Source: a bacterium
GTDB lineage: Bacteria > Pseudomonadota > Alphaproteobacteria > Caulobacterales > Hyphomonadaceae
Assembly: GCA_030824255.1 (NCBI GenBank)
Contig: JAVBYB010000470.1
Coordinates: forward strand, 1 to 5,181
Length of the DNA: 5,181 nucleotides
Direction of reading: 5' to 3'
Shown here in pieces: positions 1 through 5,162 of the stretch. The notes beneath the pieces are model-generated. The model was not told the DNA's origin and searched no databases. It saw only the letters and a program-made list of their open reading frames with translations. The stretch's first letter is position 1; the number at the start of each line of letters is the position of its first letter. The translations under genes and the position numbers were made by a program.

Positions 1-957
1 TCCCTCCTCGCCCCCGCAAGCCTCGCACAAACATCCTCTCCCGCCTTGTCCTCCCCCACATCTCTAACGCCCATGACGGAGATTCCGCGCACGCCCGAAG
101 GCCGCCCGGATTTCCAGAATGTCGTCTGGGCGACAAACTTCTTCCCCGTCTTCGAAGCCAACCCCATGTCGGCCAACCTCGTCGTCGCCGAAGACGAAGC
201 CCGAAACATCGTCGCCACCATGTTCGAGGGCATGAAACCCTTCCTCGAAGAAAGCATCGACCCGGAAGCCCACGTCATCATGGGCGAAACGGATGGCCTT
301 CCCATCGTGCGCGGCGAAAGGCGCACGCGCCTCCTCGTTCTCCCCGCCGATGGCAAGCTCCCGCTGACCCCGGAGGCGCTGGCGCTCACCAAGTCCTCGG
401 ACACGATGGACGGACCCAAGGACGACTACGAACAGCGTCCTTCAGGCGAGCGCTGCATCGCCGTCAGCGCCGCGCCGCCCATCCACGCCGTGATCTCCTA
501 CAACCGCCTGCGCATGATCCAGACACCGAGCCACATCGTCATCCACATGGAAAACGGAGACGAGGCCCGCATCATCCCCTTCGCCTCGGCTCACGCCAAG
601 CCCGGCGGCCCCACCTCGCTCTATGGCGACTCCATCGCCCGCTGGGACGGCGACACGCTGGTGATCGAGACAATCAGGCACAACAGGTATGATCGCGTGC
701 GCGGCCTGATGAAGAAGTTCGTCATCAATGCCGATTCAAAAGTCATCGAACGCTACACGCGCCTCGCCGACAACGAACTGCTCTACCAGTTCACCATCGA
801 AGACCCGACAGCGTATTCCGCCCCCTGGCTCGGCGAGTTCTCGTTCTTCGCCACCGACACCGGCATGTACGAATCCCCCTGCCACGAACACAACCACTCG
901 CTGACCAACATCCTGCTGGGCCAGCGTGTGGCGGACCAGCGGACGAAAGCCCACTAG
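1..957 (+). CDS. Secreted protein of unknown function, 5'-truncated by window edge
   Basis: The reading frame is open from base 1 to a TAG at 955-957, giving 318 visible residues. The first visible residues (SLLAPASLAQ) look like the end of a signal peptide with a signal peptidase I site near Ala-Gln, so the true start lies left of the window. The TTG at 46 has no ribosome binding site and is unlikely to be the start. The mature part opens with a PRTPEGRPDFQNVVW segment. It later has APPIHAVISYNRLRMIQ, MENGDEARIIP and YGDSIARWDGDTLVIET, and ends with CHEHNHSLTNILLGQR. From memory, this order of motifs (PDG-RPDLQGVW near the N-terminus, GDS-ARWDGDTLVVET, CHE-N-NIL-G-R at the end) is that of a large family of exported hypothetical proteins found in Proteobacteria and Acidobacteria. 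I know of no proven activity. It converges on the hydrolase gene and shares its terminator. Gene reality is near certain; function is unknown. Confidence 0.88.
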   Translation, partial: SLLAPASLAQTSSPALSSPTSLTPMTEIPRTPEGRPDFQNVVWATNFFPVFEANPMSANLVVAEDEARNIVATMFEGMKPFLEESIDPEAHVIMGETDGLPIVRGERRTRLLVLPADGKLPLTPEALALTKSSDTMDGPKDDYEQRPSGERCIAVSAAPPIHAVISYNRLRMIQTPSHIVIHMENGDEARIIPFASAHAKPGGPTSLYGDSIARWDGDTLVIETIRHNRYDRVRGLMKKFVINADSKVIERYTRLADNELLYQFTIEDPTAYSAPWLGEFSFFATDTGMYESPCHEHNHSLTNILLGQRVADQRTKAH

Positions 958-967
958 CCAGAAACAA

Positions 968-995
968 GAAGGGCGGCCCTCGCGAGCCGCCCTTC
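968..995. terminator. Bidirectional hairpin terminator between convergent genes
   Basis: Perfect 10-bp inverted repeat: GAAGGGCGGC at 968-977 and GCCGCCCTTC at 986-995, with an 8-nt loop. It sits 10 bp after the stop of the plus-strand gene and 23 bp beyond the stop of the minus-strand hydrolase. The downstream tract is only moderately T-rich on the plus strand (CTCATTCTT) and somewhat better on the minus strand (TTGTTTC), so it probably ends both transcripts. Confidence 0.82.
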
Positions 996-1018
996 TCATT
1001 CTTGGATCCTGAACGCGC

Positions 1019-2278
1019 CTACTTCACGAGCGCGTCGTAGATCCATGTGCGGTTCTTGCGCTGGTATTCCGACAAAAGCGCGCGGTCCTGGATCATGAAC
1101 ACCATGAACACGTCGTTCTTCGGGTCATACCACCACTCGGTGCCCGCAATGCCGTTCCACGAGAACGTGCCATTGCCGGGGCGCTGTTTCGTGTCGTCGA
1201 TCACCAGCGACACGCCAAGGCCGAAGCCCATGCCCTGACCCGGGAAGAACAGGCCCTTCGCGCGGATGTCCGCCGTCGTCTGGTCGATCAGCATCAGGTC
1301 AACCGTTTCCGGCTTCAGGATGCGCACGCCGCGATACTCGCCCTTGTTGGCCAGCATCGTGCCGAAGCGCAGGTAATCCTCCGCCGTCGACGACAGCCCG
1401 CCGCCGCCCGCGTAGAGCACCCGTTTCATCGTGTAGTCGTAGTAAAGCGGGTCCTGCTTCTGCGACTGGGCAAAGCGCGAGGCCTTCTCCGCCGGCTGCA
1501 CGAACGCTGTATCCGTCATGCCAAGCGGCCCGGTGATACGCTCGCGCACCGCCTCTTCAAGCGTCTTGCCGGTGACCTTCTCGATCACGCCGCCCAGGAC
1601 ATCGAGGCCCTGGCTGTAGTTCCACGCCGCGCCGGGCTCCGAGATCATCGGCAGCTTGGCGACAACCTGCTCCGACCAATCCTTGGCATTCAGGTCCTGG
1701 CGCTGTTCACCGCCGGCAACCCACGCCTTCGCGATCGGCGATGTCGGCTGGATGAACGAGTAGATGATGCCAGAGGTGTGGCTCATCAGGTGACGGATCA
1801 GCATCGGCTTGGTCGCCGGTGTTGGATCACCCTCTTTCTGCCAGACCTTGATGTCCTTGAACGCCGGCAGGTAGTCGGAGACCGGCGCGTCGAGGTTCAG
1901 CTTGCCCTCTTCCACCAGCGTCATCGCCGTCACGGCGACAACCGGCTTGGTCATCGAGAAGATGCGGAAGATGGTCTCGTTCGAAACCGGCGTCGTCTGG
2001 CCGGGGCCCTGCACGCCAAAGCCCTGCTCGAACGCGACCTGGCCCTTGCGGCCCACCAGCAGGTACGCGCCCGGAATCTTGCCCGAGGCCACATCCGCGT
2101 TCAGCGCCGTGCTGATAGCGGCAAGCTTCGCCGGATCGAATCCAAGCGTGGCCGCATCGCCCTTCACGATCGAAGGCGCGGCGAGATCAGGTCCGGACGG
2201 GCCGGTCTGGCAGGCCGACGCCAGAAGGAATGCTGCACTTGCGGCAATAATGCCGCGCCTCGTCAACGAGCCTATCAC
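1019..2278 (-). CDS. Serine beta-lactamase-family hydrolase (class C / family VIII esterase-like), probable lipoprotein
   Basis: 419 residues, typical for the beta-lactamase/transpeptidase-like family (Pfam Beta-lactamase). The catalytic SxxK is SMTK at residues 108-111 within FRIFSMTKPV. The second motif is the YSQ at 221-223 (AAWNYSQGLDVLG). The third position, KTG in class C enzymes, is replaced by WNG at 374-376 in WNGIAGTEWW, the W-x-G arrangement known in family VIII esterases. HLMSHTSGI at 163-171 is also characteristic. An esterase or peptidase-type hydrolase is therefore more likely than a dedicated antibiotic-resistance enzyme. The N-terminus has a TRRGII sequence (6-11), a hydrophobic stretch, and LASAC ending at Cys23, which suggests an exported lipoprotein, possibly through Tat. 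Start: GTG at 2276-2278. An in-frame TAA at 2297-2299 lies just upstream with no other start between, and GGAG sits 6 nt away. The gene is divergent from the cytochrome gene and convergent with the left-hand gene. The natural substrate is unknown. Confidence 0.95.
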   Translation of the reverse strand: MIGSLTRRGIIAASAAFLLASACQTGPSGPDLAAPSIVKGDAATLGFDPAKLAAISTALNADVASGKIPGAYLLVGRKGQVAFEQGFGVQGPGQTTPVSNETIFRIFSMTKPVVAVTAMTLVEEGKLNLDAPVSDYLPAFKDIKVWQKEGDPTPATKPMLIRHLMSHTSGIIYSFIQPTSPIAKAWVAGGEQRQDLNAKDWSEQVVAKLPMISEPGAAWNYSQGLDVLGGVIEKVTGKTLEEAVRERITGPLGMTDTAFVQPAEKASRFAQSQKQDPLYYDYTMKRVLYAGGGGLSSTAEDYLRFGTMLANKGEYRGVRILKPETVDLMLIDQTTADIRAKGLFFPGQGMGFGLGVSLVIDDTKQRPGNGTFSWNGIAGTEWWYDPKNDVFMVFMIQDRALLSEYQRKNRTWIYDALVK

Positions 2279-2284
2279 GTGCGT

Positions 2285-2288
2285 CTCC
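2285..2288 (-). promoter_or_regulatory. Ribosome binding site supporting the GTG start of the hydrolase
   Basis: GGAG on the minus strand, 6 nt before the GTG at 2276-2278. It matters because the start is non-ATG and the upstream in-frame stop leaves no alternative. Confidence 0.7.
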
Positions 2289-2369
2289 GTCCCTTGTTAC
2301 CGCCCTTTGCAGGCGTCTGAGTTCCTGAGCGCTGTACAAGGAATGCCTGACAGGCGAAAGACCCGCCCG

Positions 2370-2400
2370 TTGACAGTCGCCGGCGACGGCTTGGGCATAT
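2370..2400 (+). promoter_or_regulatory. Candidate sigma70-type promoter upstream of the cytochrome gene
   Basis: A perfect TTGACA -35 element lies at 2370-2375, followed after 19 bp by GCATAT at 2395-2400 as a possible -10 element. The spacer is longer than optimal and the -10 element is imperfect. It would give a leader of about 145 nt before the cytochrome start. No better promoter for either divergent gene was seen in the 274-bp gap. Confidence 0.35.
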
Positions 2401-2485
2401 CCATGCGTTTCACCTCATGAGCGTGCGACACATAGGCCATGGCGCATGACGCTGCGGCGGGCTAACTTGCCGGACGGAGGAAAGT

Positions 2486-2497
2486 TCTTGCGCAAGA
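2486..2497. promoter_or_regulatory. 12-bp perfect palindrome, possible operator
   Basis: TCTTGCGCAAGA is fully self-complementary and lies 56 bp upstream of the cytochrome start, between the candidate promoter and the ribosome binding site. A dimeric regulator could bind here, or it could be a small hairpin in the leader RNA. I do not recognise it as the site of a named regulator, and short palindromes also arise by chance. Confidence 0.3.
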
Positions 2498-2540
2498 TGC
2501 AGAGGACAGGCGAATACGCCGTCCGGAGCAAATGCGCCCA

Positions 2541-2547
2541 AGGGGAG
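2541..2547 (+). promoter_or_regulatory. Ribosome binding site deciding the cytochrome start
   Basis: AGGGGAG lies 5 nt before the ATG at 2553. An upstream in-frame ATG at 2532 has only a weaker GGAG, 4 nt away, and would add a charged extension (MRPRGVE) ahead of an otherwise clean lipoprotein signal. The 2553 start is therefore preferred. Confidence 0.6.
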
Positions 2548-2552
2548 TGGAG

Positions 2553-3116
2553 ATGATACGTTCGTCCACAGCGCTCGCTGTAGCGCTTGCCTTGGCTGCG
2601 TGCTCGCCGAATTCCGGCAGCCCATCCAGACCAGCCTCGACCGCGCCCGCCGGAGACCGGATGGGCGCTGCGACCCTCGATGATTTCCGTACCGACGTCT
2701 CGCTTCAGGATTTGATGGCGCACGTCATCGATTACAACGCCTTCGGTGTCTGGCGCCGTCAGGGCTGGATCATCGGCGACGAGGTGGTGGAACTGTTCCC
2801 GACCGACGACGATGGCTGGCACGCCGCTGAAAGCGCCGCCTTCTCGACGGCCGAGGCCGCCAATCTCCTCCTCCTGCCCGGCCGTCCTCTGGATGATGAC
2901 CGCGCCTGGGTGGATGCAGCCCACATGCTCTACGACGCCTCGATGCGGGCGCAGGCCGCAGCGCTCGCGCGCGAGAAGGTCGACTTCTTCATCGCCGGTT
3001 CGGATATGTATCAGGCCTGCGTCGCCTGCCATAACCGCTATGTCACCGGCGGATCGATGGAGCCCGATCCCACGCTGAAGCCTTTGCCGGGACGCGAAGA
3101 ACCGCCTGAACAGTAA
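2553..3116 (+). CDS. Mono-haem class II-like cytochrome c lipoprotein
   Basis: 187 residues from the preferred ATG. The N-terminus MIRSSTALAVALALAAC is a compact lipoprotein signal with a LAAC lipobox (Cys17). Ser18 at +2 favours outer-membrane sorting under the usual Lol rule. A flexible Ser/Pro/Ala linker runs to about residue 40, followed by a mostly helical domain. Its only haem c site is CVACH at 156-160, near the C-terminus in YQACVACHNRYV. This placement and the helical context resemble class II cytochromes (c', c556), where the His is the proximal ligand. Met55 in SLQDLMAHVIDY sits where c556 proteins carry a distal Met, but ligation cannot be proved here. DGWHAAESAAFSTAEAANLLLLPGR matches, from memory, a family of small uncharacterised proteobacterial cytochromes. 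The likely role is periplasm-facing electron transfer. It precedes the membrane-protein pair by 104 bp on the same strand, suggesting a functional link. Haem binding is confident; the partner is inferred. Confidence 0.92.
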   Translation: MIRSSTALAVALALAACSPNSGSPSRPASTAPAGDRMGAATLDDFRTDVSLQDLMAHVIDYNAFGVWRRQGWIIGDEVVELFPTDDDGWHAAESAAFSTAEAANLLLLPGRPLDDDRAWVDAAHMLYDASMRAQAAALAREKVDFFIAGSDMYQACVACHNRYVTGGSMEPDPTLKPLPGREEPPEQ

Positions 3117-3142
3117 ACCTTGAGGCGCAACGCGCGCCTGCC

Positions 3143-3156
3143 TTGACCGCAATCAA
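3143..3156. promoter_or_regulatory. FNR/FixK-type box (TTGA-N6-TCAA)
   Basis: TTGACCGCAATCAA matches the FNR/FixK/FnrL core TTGAY-N4-RTCAA. It is embedded in a longer perfect dyad, GCCTTGA at 3140-3146 and TCAAGGC at 3153-3159. It lies between the cytochrome stop and the TTG start at 3221, a place where it could control a promoter for the two membrane-protein genes under low oxygen or redox change. No convincing -10 sequence sits at the standard class II distance, so the activating geometry is unresolved. The dyad could instead form an RNA hairpin: a TTTT lies 9 nt after the stem, and a second hairpin (AGGCGC/GCGCCT, 3123-3139) abuts it on the left. Confidence 0.55.
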
Positions 3157-3207
3157 GGCGACCAGACTTTTACCTGGGCCACCGTGACAAAAAAACGGGG
3201 TCCATAC

Positions 3208-3213
3208 GGGGAG
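3208..3213 (+). promoter_or_regulatory. Ribosome binding site supporting a TTG start
   Basis: GGGGAG within a purine-rich GGGGAGAGAGAAG stretch, 7 nt before the TTG at 3221. An in-frame TGA at 3185-3187 and the absence of ATG or GTG in between make TTG the only reasonable start. The next in-frame ATG (residue 36) would remove the start of the first membrane segment. Confidence 0.7.
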
Positions 3214-3220
3214 AGAGAAG

Positions 3221-4027
3221 TTGCTCTACGATTTTCTGACCTGGCTGCAGTACGACCTCGGCCGAACCAGCGAGGACGGCCAATCCTGGTCGCAGGCGCT
3301 GAACAGCTCCAAGAACCTGTGGCCCATGTTCGAGGGCACGCACGTTCTCACGCTGATGTTCTTCGCGGGCACCATCTGGATCATCGACCTCCGGATGATG
3401 GGCATCGCGTTCAAGAACACGCCCTTCTCAAGGCTGAATGACAAGATCCTGCCGATCACCATGATCGCCTTCGGCATGATGGTGTTCACCGGACTGGTCA
3501 CGATGTTCGGGCGGCAACCGGCGACGTTCTTCTACCACGACATGTGGTTCCGCCTGAAAATGATCTTCCTGGTCCTCGCCTCGATCAACATCTTCTGGTT
3601 CCACTACATGGTGCAGAAGTCCCAGGCGACGTGGGACGCAGACCCGAAACCGCCGACCGCTGTGCGCGTTTCCGGCGCGATCTCGATGACCTGCTGGATC
3701 CTGATCATCATCTTCGGCCGCTTCATCGCCTACGACTGGTACAAGTGCGACAAGGTCGAGCGCGGCTCGTTCGTCTACGCCTTCCAGGAGTGCGACCTGC
3801 TCTACAAGGATCTCGACCTCGATGCGATGGATGAGGAAGAGCGCATGCTGGAAGAGGACGCCGACGAGGATCCGCTGAAGGGCGGCGGCGTCAATCCGTT
3901 TGACCAACCTGCAACCAATCCGTTCGGCGAACCGCCGCCAGCAGACAACAACGTATTCCCCGAAGCGCCGCCGCCAGACCCCGATGCGGGTGGTGAAGCT
4001 GCACCGACGCCGGGCGAGGAGGGCTGA
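3221..4027 (+). CDS. Four-helix membrane protein (DUF6644-like) with acidic periplasmic tail
   Basis: 268 residues, TTG start. Four predicted membrane segments lie near residues 35-57, 76-95, 110-131 and 150-172. The first contains His41 and ends in IIDLRMMG; the second ends with TGLV (90-93); the third starts FRLKMI (110-115) and contains His128. Positive charges after segments 1 and 3 (R58, K65, R71, K75; K133, K143, R149) suggest both termini face the periplasm. The pattern resembles, from memory, proteins annotated DUF6644, which have no assigned function. After segment 4, Cys176 and Cys191 could form a disulfide. The last 70 or so residues are acidic then Pro/Asn-rich, with NPF at 225-227 and 233-235; this is probably disordered. 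His41 lies near the periplasmic side and could be a haem or metal ligand, but that is speculation. The gene ends 3 nt before its downstream paralogue, so the two are almost certainly co-translated. Confidence 0.9.
   Translation: MLYDFLTWLQYDLGRTSEDGQSWSQALNSSKNLWPMFEGTHVLTLMFFAGTIWIIDLRMMGIAFKNTPFSRLNDKILPITMIAFGMMVFTGLVTMFGRQPATFFYHDMWFRLKMIFLVLASINIFWFHYMVQKSQATWDADPKPPTAVRVSGAISMTCWILIIIFGRFIAYDWYKCDKVERGSFVYAFQECDLLYKDLDLDAMDEEERMLEEDADEDPLKGGGVNPFDQPATNPFGEPPPADNNVFPEAPPPDPDAGGEAAPTPGEEG
4016..4022 (+). promoter_or_regulatory. Strong ribosome binding site inside the end of the upstream gene
   Basis: GAGGAGG encodes the last Glu-Glu-Gly codons of the upstream protein and sits 8 nt before the ATG at 4031. 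The upstream stop (4025-4027) falls between the two, an arrangement that favours translational coupling and balanced output of the two membrane proteins. Confidence 0.75.
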
Positions 4028-4030
4028 TCA

Positions 4031-4849
4031 ATGACTTTCGACCAGATTTTCCCCGGCATCGCTGACGGCGTCGCCAGCATCGTCAAGACATGGCCCTTCT
4101 CCGTTATCGGCGATGTCTATGCCCCCTTCGGCGCGATCCACCTTGTGGGCCTCGCCCTGCTCGGCGGCTGCGTCATCATCATGAACCTGCGCCTCCTCGG
4201 CGCGGGCCTCACGGAAGAAACGCCCTCCACGGTCGAGCGCAACCTGCGCGTCTGGCACATTGTGGGCGCGTCGATCGTGATCGGCACGGGCCTCGTCATC
4301 GGCGGCCTCAACGCTGAACGTCTCTACACGTCGGCTGCGTTCTTCGTGAAAATGATCTCGATGTTCGCCGCGCTGATCTTCACCTTCGGCGTGGTCAACT
4401 CCATCGCCAAGGCTGACGGCGAGATCAGCAAGAACACCAAGATCTGGGGCGGCGTTGCTATTGCGCTGTTCCTGTTCGCCATGGGCGTCTTCGCCACCGG
4501 CGACGGCCTCAACCCCGGCACGTTCTACGTGATCGCGGCCGCCTATGCGATCCTGATGATCTTCGGAAACCGCACCCGCTGGATCGCGGGCGGCGCCTTC
4601 ACCCTGCTCTTCGGCTCCGTGCTGATCAGCTACTGGGTCGTCGGCTTCGCCAGCGAAAGCATCGAACTCCAGACCTGGAGCATCGTTGCAAGCTGGATCG
4701 CAGGCGTCCTCTTCGTGGCCCTCACCGGCTACGAAATCTGGAAACAGGACGCGACGCCGGGCGGACGGATCGCCCGCATGATCGCCGTGATGTCGATCCT
4801 CTCCTGGGTCGCCACCGCCGCCGGCGGCCGCTGGATCGGCTTCAGCTGA
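4031..4849 (+). CDS. Polytopic membrane protein, diverged paralogue of the upstream gene
   Basis: 272 residues, ATG start with a strong ribosome binding site. About eight hydrophobic segments lie near residues 30-52, 73-93, 102-122, 135-155, 163-179, 182-203, 212-234 and 246-264. The N-terminal half aligns with the upstream protein: His37 to Gly57 (HLVGLALLGG...NLRLLG) matches its His41 to Gly61 without gaps. TGLV at 86-89 keeps the same 49-residue distance from the His. FFVKMI (104-109) matches FRLKMI with a two-residue shift. The extra C-terminal segments have no counterpart upstream, and this protein lacks the acidic tail. His37 (periplasmic side) and His76 (WHIVG, cytoplasmic side) are candidate ligands. 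No transporter, oxidase or enzyme signature was recognised. The likely role is as a partner subunit of the upstream protein in a membrane complex, possibly working with the cytochrome. Confidence 0.9.
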   Translation: MTFDQIFPGIADGVASIVKTWPFSVIGDVYAPFGAIHLVGLALLGGCVIIMNLRLLGAGLTEETPSTVERNLRVWHIVGASIVIGTGLVIGGLNAERLYTSAAFFVKMISMFAALIFTFGVVNSIAKADGEISKNTKIWGGVAIALFLFAMGVFATGDGLNPGTFYVIAAAYAILMIFGNRTRWIAGGAFTLLFGSVLISYWVVGFASESIELQTWSIVASWIAGVLFVALTGYEIWKQDATPGGRIARMIAVMSILSWVATAAGGRWIGFS

Positions 4850-4872
4850 TCCTTGCGACAGTCAAACCACAC

Positions 4873-4904
4873 AACCCCGGATGGCCCCGCCATCCGGGGT
4901 TTTT
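4873..4904 (+). terminator. Strong rho-independent terminator of the cytochrome/membrane-protein cluster
   Basis: A perfect 10-bp stem (CCCCGGATGG at 4875-4884, CCATCCGGGG at 4890-4899) with a 5-nt loop, flanked by AA/TT that can extend it by two pairs. It is followed at once by TTTTT (4900-4904) and a further TTT at 4906-4908. It begins 24 nt after the last stop and ends the operon cleanly. Confidence 0.95.
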
Positions 4905-4986
4905 GTTTGCCCGTAGACTGTCCCCCGGACCGCCCGGCAACGCGACGCGTCACCCGCGCGACCACGCACATTTCGGGGGAAAGTCG

Positions 4987-5028
4987 TTGTCCCCATCCGG
5001 CGGAAACAGAAGAATCTTCTGGCCGGAT
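4987..5028 (+). promoter_or_regulatory. Candidate promoter overlapped by nested inverted repeats
   Basis: TTGTCC (4987-4992) and AAGAAT (5010-5015) are 17 bp apart, each matching 4 of 6 consensus bases. The putative -10 lies inside the perfect dyad CAGAAGA-A-TCTTCTG (5007-5021). This is flanked by a second complementary pair, ATCCGGC (4995-5001) and GCCGGAT (5022-5028). The layout is what one expects of an operator covering a -10 element. Alternatively it could be one bulged hairpin in RNA. The promoter match alone is weak. Confidence 0.35.
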
Positions 5029-5103
5029 TTCAGCGCACTAGCTGCAGAAATTGGGGGAAGCACATGCTCAGAACTGTGTGCATGAAAAGCTCGCCTATAC
5101 TGA

Positions 5104-5162
5104 CTGCGTCCACCCCGCTGGAGGGCAGCTGATCAATGTTCAACAGTGCGGGGTGGATGCAG
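5104..5162 (+). other. Long-stem hairpin, possible structured RNA or leader element
   Basis: CTGCGTCCACCCCGC (5104-5118) pairs with GCGGGGTGGATGCAG (5148-5162) over 15 positions. Fourteen are Watson-Crick pairs and one is G-U (5108 with 5158). The 29-nt loop contains smaller dyads (CAGCTG, TGATCA, TGTT-C-AACA). The G-U pair hints at selection for RNA rather than DNA symmetry. No T-run follows before the window edge, so it is not an ordinary terminator. It begins just after a TATACT (5096-5101), but no good -35 accompanies that. I do not recognise a named RNA family. Confidence 0.45.

Noticed and set aside
1019..2278. Calling the hydrolase an AmpC antibiotic-resistance gene
   Set aside because: The KTG motif is replaced by W-x-G and the signal region is lipoprotein-like, which fits family VIII esterase or peptidase relatives; no AmpR-type regulator is adjacent.
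1778..2420. Long plus-strand open frames opposite the hydrolase gene
   Set aside because: They are antisense shadows of a gene with clear catalytic motifs, and their translations are Arg/Ala-rich with no recognisable domain.
2532..2552. Upstream ATG at 2532 as the cytochrome start
   Set aside because: It adds an acidic/charged extension before a clean lipoprotein signal, and AGGGGAG is better placed for the ATG at 2553.
2415..3152. 245-codon minus-strand open frame opposite the cytochrome gene
   Set aside because: The plus-strand frame has a lipobox, a haem motif and a ribosome binding site; the antisense frame has no recognisable feature.
3428..3907. 159-codon minus-strand open frame opposite the first membrane protein
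   Set aside because: Its His/Glu/Asp/Val-rich translation is the typical antisense image of GC-rich codons, and the plus-strand protein has real membrane segments and a paralogue.
3893..3925. NPF motifs as EH-domain ligands
   Set aside because: EH-domain recognition is a eukaryotic trafficking system; in this bacterial low-complexity tail the motifs are more likely compositional.
3221..4849. CopD or cytochrome b561 identity for the membrane proteins
   Set aside because: The number and placement of His residues do not give paired ligands on facing helices; the His residues seen sit at opposite membrane faces, so I did not assign a haem-b family.
4853..5085. Small open frames after the last membrane-protein gene
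   Set aside because: They run through or start inside the strong terminator at 4873-4904, and their low-complexity translations look non-coding.
5104..5162. Integron attC site as an explanation for the right-edge hairpin
   Set aside because: The required RYYYAAC and GTTRRRY core boxes are absent at the stem ends, and no integrase or cassette-like array is visible.
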